64,000 nt of DNA from contig JACKDJ010000010.1 in assembly GCA_020633625.1 (NCBI GenBank), forward strand, positions 62,001 to 126,000, written 5' to 3'. This document shows, in pieces, positions 35,391-42,995 of this stretch. Each line of letters starts with the position of its first letter. The first letter of the stretch is position 1. Both the position numbers and the translations under genes were made by a program. This stretch comes from Myxococcales bacterium. Lineage in GTDB: Bacteria > Myxococcota_A > Bradymonadia > REDH01. Under the pieces are notes generated by a model. That model was not told the origin of the DNA and ran no database searches. It saw only the letters and a program-made list of their open reading frames with translations.

Positions 35391-35439
35391 GGCGTGGCGG
35401 CGATTGACGTCGCGACCCGACCGGCACACATCCTCTCCC

Positions 35440-36651
35440 ATGAGCCCCGCTCAACACGAGTCACTTCGTGCGGAGATGGCCGCGCTTGGCGTCGCCCCTG
35501 CGACGTGTCGGCGCGTGCTACTCGTCGACGACCAGCCAGACAACCTGGCGGTGCTCGTCGCTGTGCTCGACGACGACTGGGATGTGAGCGTGGCCGACGA
35601 CGGGCAGGCGGCGCTGGCGCAGATCGAGCGAGACGGACCGCCGGACCTGATCATCTCGGACCAGCGCATGCCCGGTCTGACCGGCGTCGAGTTCCTCGAG
35701 CGCGTCTCGCGGAGGTATCCCGAGGTCGCGCGGATGGTGCTGACCGGCTACACGGACGTCGAGCCGATGGTCGACGCTGTCAATCGCGGCGCGGTCAGCC
35801 GGTTCATGTTCAAGCCGTGGGACGGCGACGAGATGCGGTCCGCGGTCGCCGAGATCCTCTCGGTTCGCGAAGCGCGCCTCAACCTGGAGCGACTCGTCGC
35901 CGCCCTCGGCCAGCGACGGGCCGAGCTTCACGCGACTCTCGAGGAGCAGGTCCGAGCGCAGGAGCAGCTCGCCGCGTCCGAGAGGCTTGCGACGCTGGGC
36001 CGCCTGACCGCCGGCATCACACACGATGTGCGGAACCAGCTCGGCGTGCTCGTCTTCCTTGTCGAGGAGCTTCGGGTCGGAGTCGACGATCCCAAGGTCC
36101 AGGCCGGCGCGCGGACCGCGCTCGCGTCGCTGCGCGCGCTCTTCACGCTGGTGCGCGACGTCAACGCGTTTGCGCGGAGCCGGCCGTTGGCGGTCGAGGC
36201 CGAGACCTTCGACGTTGCCGAGATCGTCGCGGCGACCGTTCGGCTCGTCGAGCACGACCCGGCGGCGCGTGCGGTTCGCTTCGAGATCCAGGTCGACGAG
36301 GGGGTCGCGGCGCTCGAAGGCGACCCGCTCCGCATCCGCCAGGCGCTGACCGCGCTTCTGCGCAACGCCGCGCTCGCGCAGCCGCGGTCGCCCGTCCGCG
36401 TGCGGGTGCAAGCCGCCGAGCGCGCGGTCGTCTTCGATGTCGTCGACGACGGTGTCGGCATGACACCCGAGCAGATCGCGCGGGCGAAGGAGCCGTTCTA
36501 CTCGATGTTCCCCGGACAGAACCTCGGCTTGGGGCTCACGATCGCCGAGATGGTGGCGCGATCGCACAACGGGAAGCTCGACCTGGAGAGCCGACCCGGC
36601 GCGGCGACCCACGCGCGGCTGACCATCCCGTCGCCGGCGGCGGCGTCGTGA
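35440..36651 (+). CDS. Receiver-histidine kinase protein (REC-HK, PhcR-like architecture)
   Basis: 403 residues from ATG 35440. The N-terminal receiver (residues ~26-137) has VLLVDDQPDNL, phospho-acceptor Asp in LIISDQRMPGLTG, VLTGYTD, and FMFKPWD. A coiled linker follows, then a HisKA-type helix with the phospho-acceptor His (LGRLTAGITHDVRNQLGVL, His near residue 194). The HATPase has the G1 box VDDGVGMT, the F box EPFYSMFPGQ, and the G2 motif NLGLGLTIAEMVARSHNG. No membrane segment or DNA-binding domain. REC at the N-terminus with a transmitter at the C-terminus is the architecture of PhcR in Ralstonia, whose operon also has a PhcB methyltransferase and the PhcS kinase. It overlaps the next gene at GTGA. 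Confidence 0.9.
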   Translation: MSPAQHESLRAEMAALGVAPATCRRVLLVDDQPDNLAVLVAVLDDDWDVSVADDGQAALAQIERDGPPDLIISDQRMPGLTGVEFLERVSRRYPEVARMVLTGYTDVEPMVDAVNRGAVSRFMFKPWDGDEMRSAVAEILSVREARLNLERLVAALGQRRAELHATLEEQVRAQEQLAASERLATLGRLTAGITHDVRNQLGVLVFLVEELRVGVDDPKVQAGARTALASLRALFTLVRDVNAFARSRPLAVEAETFDVAEIVAATVRLVEHDPAARAVRFEIQVDEGVAALEGDPLRIRQALTALLRNAALAQPRSPVRVRVQAAERAVVFDVVDDGVGMTPEQIARAKEPFYSMFPGQNLGLGLTIAEMVARSHNGKLDLESRPGAATHARLTIPSPAAAS

Positions 36652-37775
36652 GCGGCGGGTTCCGGCTCCCATGCCGCGTCTGGCCGTCACCCAGCGTCCC
36701 GAACAGCATCGTCGAAGCGCTCCAACGTGCGATGGTCACCGACGCGCTGGTGGAGCGGGCGGGGGCGGCACACGGCCCCGCGATCGTCGTCCTCGTCGCC
36801 GGCGACGTTCGGCGTCCCGGGCCGGACCTCACCGCGCTCCTGCGGCGTGCGACGCCGGGGAGACCCGTTCTGATCGGGGGTACAGACGATCGGGCCGTCC
36901 TGACAGAGGCCATCAACCGACTGAGGGTCGTGCGTGTCGTTCCGGACTCGGTCCCGGTCGCGGCCCTCCGCACGGCGATCCTGGCGGCCCACGAGGCCGT
37001 CGAGCTCGAGGTCGCGGTCGATCTGATGGCCACCAATCTCCGGGCGGAGTCCGCCAGACTCGCAGACGCGCTCGCACAGCTCCGGTACGCGCAGGCGCAG
37101 CTCCTGCACACAGAGCGCCTGGGGACCCTCGGGCGCCTGACGTCGAGCGTCGTGTCGGCGGTCGCCGTGCACCAGACCGACATGCGCCGGCTCCTCGAAG
37201 GTCTCCACCGCGTCGGCGTGGACCCCGAGGTCGCGCGGATCGCGGCGCTTGCGGAGCAAGGCACCGAGGCGATCGGTCAGTTGCTCGCGGAGATCGACGC
37301 GTTTGCGTCCGACAAGGAGACGGTGCACCGACCCGCCACGGTGTCGCTGCAGAGCGTGGTCGACGTGGCAGTAGCCTTCTCGCGTTACGACGAGCTGGCG
37401 TCTGGCCGTTCGGTCACCGTCGAGCACGGAGCGACCGACACGACGGCAGCCCTCGACCGGGTCGCGGTGTACCACATCGTCTTGAACCTCGTCCGCAACG
37501 CGCTGCAAGCGACGCGTCCCGGCGGCCGTGTCGAGGTTCGGACTTCCGGACGTCGCGACCATGTGCTGTTGGAGGTCGAGGACAACGGGAGCGGCATGTC
37601 GAAGGAGGTCCGCGACCGCCTCTTCCAGCCGTTCTTCTCGACCCGAGGGGCGAGCGGGCTCGGGCTCGGGCTCAGGACGTGCCGGGCGGCCGTCGAGCGG
37701 CATGGCGGGACGGTAGAAGTCGGAACGGAATCCGGCCGCGGGACGCGGGTCACATGTCGGTTTCCGCGAGTGTAG
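36648..37775 (+). CDS. Histidine-kinase-like protein with degenerate receiver and no phospho-acceptor His
   Basis: 375 residues starting at GTG in GTGA overlap with the preceding kinase. The N-terminal ~110 residues resemble the second half of a receiver (PVLIGGTDDRAVLTEAINRL, then VVRVVPDSVPVAALRTAI), but the phospho-Asp region has no Asp in the right context and the conserved Lys is replaced. After a coiled coil, the dimerisation helix reads LGRLTSSVVSAVAVHQTD. Aligned with the neighbour's LGRLTAGITHDVRNQ, the His position is Ser. The HATPase is intact: N box VLNLVRNALQAT, G1 VEDNGSGMS, F box FQPFFSTRG, G2 GLGLGLRTCRAAVERHGG. I infer an ATP-binding regulator or heterodimer partner rather than a self-phosphorylating kinase. 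Confidence 0.85.
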   Translation: MSGGFRLPCRVWPSPSVPNSIVEALQRAMVTDALVERAGAAHGPAIVVLVAGDVRRPGPDLTALLRRATPGRPVLIGGTDDRAVLTEAINRLRVVRVVPDSVPVAALRTAILAAHEAVELEVAVDLMATNLRAESARLADALAQLRYAQAQLLHTERLGTLGRLTSSVVSAVAVHQTDMRRLLEGLHRVGVDPEVARIAALAEQGTEAIGQLLAEIDAFASDKETVHRPATVSLQSVVDVAVAFSRYDELASGRSVTVEHGATDTTAALDRVAVYHIVLNLVRNALQATRPGGRVEVRTSGRRDHVLLEVEDNGSGMSKEVRDRLFQPFFSTRGASGLGLGLRTCRAAVERHGGTVEVGTESGRGTRVTCRFPRV

Positions 37776-37796
37776 GTGAATGTAGGCAAGTTCTCG

Positions 37797-37819
37797 CTTG
37801 CCCCGGAGTTCGGGGCAGG
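37797..37819 (+). terminator. Hairpin between kinase gene and PhcB-like gene
   Basis: CTTGCCCCG (37797-37805) pairs with CGGGGCAGG (37811-37819), one G-U pair, loop GAGTT, followed by TTAGGG. The competing dyad GCAAG (37786-37790) / CTTGC (37797-37801) overlaps its left arm, so two mutually exclusive structures are possible. It lies 40 bp before the PilZ-methyltransferase ATG. It could be a partial terminator or attenuator within the operon. Confidence 0.45.
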
Positions 37820-37858
37820 TTAGGGAGGGAGTGAAGGACGTGCCCCAGGCGGGAGACG

Positions 37859-39313
37859 ATGAGCAAGGACCAGAAGCAGTACTCTGAACTACAAGGGGGC
37901 GTCGGCCGCGCGGTCCACTTCCGCACCGAGCGCTTTCGTTCGCGGGCACTGCTGGGAGAGCTGTCCCCGGAGCTGTGGGTTGGAGATGCGCGTGCGCGCC
38001 TCTACGACGTCAGCATGAACGGGCTGTCGTTCTACGTCCCGCCGTCGGAAGCTCCGGGAGATGGTCTCGAGGTCCCGATTCGGCTTCTGCTCGACGGGGA
38101 GGAGGGCTTTCGTGGGTCTGCGCGTGTGGTGCGGACGGACGTCGAGGGCGGACTGGTCAAGATCGGAGCGACGATCGTCTCAGGCTTCATAGACATCCCG
38201 CGGCTCGTGTCATTGCACGACAACGCGGCGTTCGAGCGGTCCGTGTCGGCGGGGAGCCGTCGGTACTCGAGCGTTCCGGCGGACTATTCGGCGAGCGTTC
38301 ACGCGGCGAGCGTGTTCTTGGCGCACTGGTCGCGGCTGTTGGACGAGCGGGAGCGTCGGTTGGTCGACGACGGCGCGTCACCGGAGGCAGTGCTGCGGCT
38401 CGAGCTTCGGCTCGAAGAGCAGATGCGTCGCGAGTGGCGCGAGGTGCGGGCACGCGCCAACGAGACGAGCCGTGTGTGCTACGAGGACGCGGCGACGCTG
38501 CTGGCGGCGAAGCGGCTGACGGAGCTTCTGGTGACGCCGCAGCTTCGCGTGGCGCCGTTGTGGTGGGATGCGTACACCAAGCCGCTGGGGTATCCGGGCG
38601 ACTTCCGCATGATGACGTACATGTACGAGTCCGACCGGCGCGGCGACACGATGTTTGGTCGGATCATGCACCAGCTCGGCCGCGAGGAGCGGCTGGCGTG
38701 GACGGTCACGTCGCGCAAGGAGCTGATGCTGGAGCAGCTTGCCCGTGCGATCCGCGCGACGCAGGGAGAGGGTCCGGTGCGCATCGCCAGCTTGGCGTCG
38801 GGGCCGGCGCGCGAGATCCAGGAGTTCCTCGAGCGCTACGACGGGTCGCGCCGCCTCGAGTTCACGTTGATCGATCAGGACGACCGTGCGCTCTCGTATG
38901 CGTACGAGCGTCTGATCCGGGCGTCGGCACGGCTCGGCGATCGCGTACGCGTGACGTGTTTGTTCACGTCTTTTCGGCAGCTGATCGGCAATCCGGAGCT
39001 GCTCGAGCAGCTTGGCAACCACGACTTCATCTACAGCGCTGGCTTCTTCGACTACCTCGACGCAGCGACTGCGTCGCGGGTGGCCGAGAACTGCATGAAG
39101 CTGGTGCGCCCGGGCGGGCGGGGGCTGTTCGGGAACGCGGCGGTGAGCGACGACGTGCACTGGGTGCCGGAGTTCGTGCTGGACTGGCGTCTCACGCTCC
39201 GAACGCGCGACGAGCTGGTCGCCGCGATGCCGACCAAAGGGATCTCTTCGGTCGAGCCGCTGGCAGATGCCAGCGATGCTTGGCATTTCGTCGAACTCAC
39301 GAGGAGCGCATGA
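37859..39313 (+). CDS. PilZ domain fused to PhcB-like SAM-dependent methyltransferase (3-hydroxy fatty acid methyl ester synthase family)
   Basis: 484 residues from ATG 37859 with GGGAG just upstream. Residues ~15-110 form a PilZ domain with the cyclic-di-GMP-binding arginines (RFRSR, the RxxxR motif) and DVSMNGLSF (D/N-x-S-x-x-G). A helical middle section contains PLWWDAYTKPLGYPGDFRMMTYMY, then a class I methyltransferase fold: VRIASLASGPAREIQEFL (SAM-binding glycine loop), FTLIDQDDRALSYA, and HDFIYSAGFFDYLDAATASRV. The WWDAYTKPLGYPGD..MM and SLASGPAREI motifs are those I recall for proteins annotated as extracellular-factor 3-hydroxypalmitate methyl ester biosynthesis (PhcB). The PilZ fusion would couple signal synthesis to cyclic-di-GMP. 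It overlaps the CFA-like gene by ATGA. Confidence 0.85.
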   Translation: MSKDQKQYSELQGGVGRAVHFRTERFRSRALLGELSPELWVGDARARLYDVSMNGLSFYVPPSEAPGDGLEVPIRLLLDGEEGFRGSARVVRTDVEGGLVKIGATIVSGFIDIPRLVSLHDNAAFERSVSAGSRRYSSVPADYSASVHAASVFLAHWSRLLDERERRLVDDGASPEAVLRLELRLEEQMRREWREVRARANETSRVCYEDAATLLAAKRLTELLVTPQLRVAPLWWDAYTKPLGYPGDFRMMTYMYESDRRGDTMFGRIMHQLGREERLAWTVTSRKELMLEQLARAIRATQGEGPVRIASLASGPAREIQEFLERYDGSRRLEFTLIDQDDRALSYAYERLIRASARLGDRVRVTCLFTSFRQLIGNPELLEQLGNHDFIYSAGFFDYLDAATASRVAENCMKLVRPGGRGLFGNAAVSDDVHWVPEFVLDWRLTLRTRDELVAAMPTKGISSVEPLADASDAWHFVELTRSA

Positions 39314-40245
39314 CTGACGAGAGGGACGACGACACGATGACCCTGGGCGACGGTACGTCCGGGCAACCAGGGTCCGAGGGCGAGCCTCCGAAGCACGGAA
39401 TCCCTCGAGGGGCGTCTCCGGACGCGGTGCGCGCGCACTACGACACCGGGAACCCATTCTTCGCGGCGTGGCTGGACGAGGGACTGAACTATTCCTGCGC
39501 GCTGTGGAGCGACGATCCCGAGCAGCCAATAGAGGAAGCGCAGCGCGATAAGCTCGATCACCACGTCGCGGCGAGTGGCGCCGCGGGCGCGGAGCGTGTC
39601 CTCGATATCGGCTGCGGGTGGGGCGCGATGCTCCATCGGCTCGTGGAGCACCACGACGTGAAGCACGCCGTGGGGCTGACGCTGAGCCACGAGCAGGCGG
39701 CGTGGGACCGCGCGCACGCGACGCCCGAGATGGAGTTCCGGGTGGAGCACTGGCTCGACCACGAGCCGACCTCGCCGTACGACGCGATCATCTCGATGGG
39801 CGCGATCGAGCACTTCGTTCGTCCGACCGACCCGGCCGACGTCCGCATCCAAGTCTACCGGGAGTTCTTCGAGAAGTGCGCATCGATGCTGAAGCCCGGT
39901 GGGCGCCTATCGCTTCAGACGAGCGTCTACGCGAGTGGGAGCTTCGTGGAGGGTGCAGTGTCGGCGATCTTCCCCGAGTCCGACCTTCCGAGGGTCTCTC
40001 AGCTGGCTGTCGCGGCAGACGGGATCATGGAGATCGTCGGTTATCGGAACGACACCGAGCACTACGCGCGCACCTGCACGGCATGGCGGCGACGGATGAG
40101 GGCGAACAAGGACGCCGTTCTGGCGGCGTCGGACGAGGCGACGTACAACCGCTACCAGAACTACCTCGCGGCGGCCTCTCGGGGCTTCGACATGCGCGTC
40201 TTCAACTTGGTACGGATTGCTTTCAGGCCGCTTCCCATCCGCTGA
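39310..40245 (+). CDS. Cyclopropane-fatty-acyl-phospholipid synthase-like methyltransferase
   Basis: 311 residues from the ATGA overlap. After a polar ~45-residue N-terminus comes the CFA-family entry VRAHYDTGNPFFAAWLDEGLNYSCALW, then AQRDKLDHHV and the SAM-binding loop VLDIGCGWGAMLHRL. Further family segments: VGLTLSHEQAAW, AIISMGAIEHFV and MLKPGGRLSLQTSVY. The C-terminus (NRYQNYLAAASRGF) is also family-like. At 311 residues it is shorter than E. coli Cfa (about 380) and lacks its N-terminal domain. The family methylates or cyclopropanates acyl chains of phospholipids or free fatty acids. Position between a PhcB-like enzyme and a sensor kinase suggests it modifies the same fatty-acyl signal, or the membrane. 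Confidence 0.88.
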   Translation: MTDERDDDTMTLGDGTSGQPGSEGEPPKHGIPRGASPDAVRAHYDTGNPFFAAWLDEGLNYSCALWSDDPEQPIEEAQRDKLDHHVAASGAAGAERVLDIGCGWGAMLHRLVEHHDVKHAVGLTLSHEQAAWDRAHATPEMEFRVEHWLDHEPTSPYDAIISMGAIEHFVRPTDPADVRIQVYREFFEKCASMLKPGGRLSLQTSVYASGSFVEGAVSAIFPESDLPRVSQLAVAADGIMEIVGYRNDTEHYARTCTAWRRRMRANKDAVLAASDEATYNRYQNYLAAASRGFDMRVFNLVRIAFRPLPIR

Positions 40246-42904
40246 GACCGGCGCTCCGCCGTCCGCGGACGATCTCGAGCGGCTGAGGCGAACGGCGCGC
40301 GCGCGCAACTGGCTCGGGCTGAGGCTCGCTGGGCCGATCGTCTGGGCCCTCGAGCCGATCTACTGGCTCTACGACAAGGTCTACCTCCCGCCGGAGCACT
40401 TGCCCGTCACGGCGGTTCTCCGGGCCGTGCTGTTCTCGTTCGGCGTCGTGATGCATGCCATCGCGCTGAAGACACCGCGGCGGCTGCGAGAGTACGACGT
40501 GCAGCTCAGCGTTGCGCTGGCGCTGGCCGTGACCGCGACGATGCACACGCTCATCGTGTGGAGCGGCGGTCTCGAGTCGGACTACTTTGTCGGGGTGATC
40601 TTCGTCATGATCGCCGTGGGCTTCTTGTTCACGTGGCCGCTGCGGTGGATCCTGACGTTCTACACCCTCGCGCTGCTCCCGTTCGGCGCGCTTGGCGTAG
40701 GGGCTGGCGGCGCGACGAGCCCCGAGGGGTGGTCCCACCTGCTCTACGTGACGACGACCGCCGGCATCACCGGGTTCACGCAGCGCTTTCGGCAGAAGCT
40801 CGAGCTGCGCGAGCAGCTCGCGCAGCTCGAGCTCGGCCGCCTGACGGTCAGCCTCGAGTCGGCACTGGCCAAGCTCACCGAGCTCGACCGCGCCAAGACC
40901 GAGTTCTTCAGCAACATCACGCATGAGCTGCGGACTCCGCTCACGATGATCCTCTCGCCCGTCGAGGCGCTCCTCGCAGATCGAGACGAGCTGACCCCGC
41001 GGCAGGAGCAGTCGCTGCAGCTCGCACGCAAGCACGCGCTCAAGCAGCTCAAGCTTGTCAACGACATCCTCGACCTGTCCAAGATCGAGGAGCGTCACCT
41101 GCGGCTCGACCTCCAGGAGGTCGATCTCCAGGCGTTTCTGGACGACATCGTCGCGAACGTCGCGGATCTCGCGCAGCGGAAGGAGATCGAGATCGTCGGC
41201 GTCGTCGCGTCGGACGTGCCGCCGATTTGGCTCGACGCCGAGAAGCTCGAGCGGGCCGTGATCAACCTGATCGCCAACGCGCTGAAGTTCTCCGACGTCG
41301 GCGGGCAGGTGCGCGTGTCGGCTCGGCGGGAAGGGGACGTAGTCCGAATCGACGTCGCCGACGACGGGATCGGTATCCCCGAAGACAAGCTCGAGACGAT
41401 CTTCGAGCGCTTCGTGCAGGCGGACGCGTCCACGACCCGCGAGTACGGTGGCACCGGGATCGGGCTGGCGTTCGCCAGGAGCATCGCGCGCATGCACGGG
41501 GGCGACATCATCGCTCGCTCCGCGCTGGGGATGGGCGCGACGTTCACGCTGTCGCTCCGCGTCGGGCGAGAGCACTTCGGCGCCGACGTCATCGAGCGCC
41601 GCCGCCGCGACGAAGGCGCGCCGGTCGAGAAGCGGGCCGACGACCGGGGAGCGCGGGAGTGGGCCCAGGCAATCGTTGAGAACGCCGAGTACCGCTACCT
41701 GGACGTCGCCGAGGTGACGGACCGGCGCTTGGTCGTGCGGACCGACGACGGCGACAAGAACACGCGCGTGCTGGTGGTCGAAGACAGCCTCGACGTGCTG
41801 CAGTTCATCCACTCTCAGCTCGCAGACAAGCACAGCGTCTACCTCGCTCGTGACGGCCTGCAGGGCCTCGAGCTCGCGCGCCGGGAGCGGCCGGATCTCG
41901 TCATCACCGACTACATGATGCCCGGCCTCGATGGGGTCGGGCTGATCGCCGCGATCCGCGCCGAGGCCGAGCTCGCCGAGATCCCGGTGGTCTTGCTGAC
42001 CGCGAAGGCAGCGCCCGAAGACCGGCGGCTCGGCCGCGAGGTCGGCGCAGACGTCTACCTGGCGAAGCCGTTCGACCCCGCGGAGCTCAACGCGGTGGTG
42101 AAACGCCTCATCGAGACGCGCGGTCGCGTGGCCTCGAACCTCGTGCGCGCTCACGCCAAGAGCCTGGAGCTGATCAGCGCCGGCCTCGCGCATGAGATCC
42201 ACAACCCGCTTTCGTGGGTGAAGAACGCGCAGTTCGTCATCGCCGAGAGCGCGCGAAAGATCGCTGGCGCCGCAAGGGCATCAAACGACACCGAGCTCGC
42301 AGCGGCCGTCGAGAAGCCCCTGAGCCGCGTCGAGACCATGCTGCCGGTGGCCGAGCGAGGCATCTCGCGGATCGAGCGGATCGTAGAGCTCGTGCGGCGG
42401 TACGCCCGGGAGGGGTATCCGGTCACGGCCATCGACATCGAGTTCGACGCGCTCGCCCGCGAGACGCTGGCGTCCGGCGTCGTCGTTCCGCCCGACGCGA
42501 CGTTGACGATCGAGCTCGGCTGTCCGGGCGTCTTCGTCGCCGGGATCCCGGACGAGATGCTGCAGGTTGTGCGGACGTTGACCCAGAACGCGCTCGACGC
42601 CGTGAAGAGCACCGCGGGGGCGCGCGTGGTCGTCTCGACACGGTGTGACGGCGACCGCCTGCTGTTCTGCGTGGTGGACGACGGTCCCGGGATTCCGCCC
42701 GATCTGCTGCCTCGCATCTTTACGCCGTTCTTCTCGACGAAGCCATCGAGCGAGGGGATGGGGCTTGGACTGGCGATCACGTATCAGGTGGTCACGGCGG
42801 CGCAGGGGACGATCCGGGCGGACAGTCACGTGGGAGAGGGGACGACATTCACCGTGCGACTCCCGATCTCGCACGTTTCCAGCGGCACGCTGTCTCCGGG
42901 GTGA
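40217..42904 (+). CDS. Polytopic hybrid sensor kinase, TM-HK-REC-HK (PhcS/LqsS-like input region)
   Basis: 895 residues. TTG 40217, overlapping the CFA-like gene by 29 nt, is the only start that keeps the whole membrane region; the next in-frame start would cut into it. Four to five hydrophobic helices lie in residues ~70-190 (AVLRAVLFSFGVVMHAIAL, LSVALALAVTATMHTLIVW, YFVGVIFVMIAVGFLFTWPL, LTFYTLALLPFGALGVG). Then the first transmitter: His in FFSNITHELRTPL (~residue 234), G1 VADDGIGIPEDK, G2 GGTGIGLAFARSI. Next a receiver (~515-632), Asp in LVITDYMMPGLDG and Lys in VYLAKPFD. Then a second transmitter: His in ISAGLAHEIHNPL (~658) and HATPase VVDDGPGIPPDL, GLGLAITYQ. Both transmitters look active. 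A short-loop polytopic input suits a lipophilic ligand. Confidence 0.9.
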   Translation: MLSGRFPSAETGAPPSADDLERLRRTARARNWLGLRLAGPIVWALEPIYWLYDKVYLPPEHLPVTAVLRAVLFSFGVVMHAIALKTPRRLREYDVQLSVALALAVTATMHTLIVWSGGLESDYFVGVIFVMIAVGFLFTWPLRWILTFYTLALLPFGALGVGAGGATSPEGWSHLLYVTTTAGITGFTQRFRQKLELREQLAQLELGRLTVSLESALAKLTELDRAKTEFFSNITHELRTPLTMILSPVEALLADRDELTPRQEQSLQLARKHALKQLKLVNDILDLSKIEERHLRLDLQEVDLQAFLDDIVANVADLAQRKEIEIVGVVASDVPPIWLDAEKLERAVINLIANALKFSDVGGQVRVSARREGDVVRIDVADDGIGIPEDKLETIFERFVQADASTTREYGGTGIGLAFARSIARMHGGDIIARSALGMGATFTLSLRVGREHFGADVIERRRRDEGAPVEKRADDRGAREWAQAIVENAEYRYLDVAEVTDRRLVVRTDDGDKNTRVLVVEDSLDVLQFIHSQLADKHSVYLARDGLQGLELARRERPDLVITDYMMPGLDGVGLIAAIRAEAELAEIPVVLLTAKAAPEDRRLGREVGADVYLAKPFDPAELNAVVKRLIETRGRVASNLVRAHAKSLELISAGLAHEIHNPLSWVKNAQFVIAESARKIAGAARASNDTELAAAVEKPLSRVETMLPVAERGISRIERIVELVRRYAREGYPVTAIDIEFDALARETLASGVVVPPDATLTIELGCPGVFVAGIPDEMLQVVRTLTQNALDAVKSTAGARVVVSTRCDGDRLLFCVVDDGPGIPPDLLPRIFTPFFSTKPSSEGMGLGLAITYQVVTAAQGTIRADSHVGEGTTFTVRLPISHVSSGTLSPG

Positions 42905-42939
42905 CACCCTCGCGCGATGACGCGGCGCGTAACGCGACA

Positions 42940-42968
42940 TTGCGCCGATCCCCCCGACCCGCTACACT
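42940..42968 (+). promoter_or_regulatory. Candidate sigma-70 promoter of the threonine operon
   Basis: TTGCGC (42940-42945), 17-nt spacer, TACACT (42963-42968). The predicted start near 42975 leaves a ~20-nt leader before thrA, too short for a classical Thr/Ile attenuator. No Shine-Dalgarno is visible before the ATG. Confidence 0.5.
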
Positions 42969-42995
42969 CGCGGGCCCGCTCTCGGCCGCCTGCTC

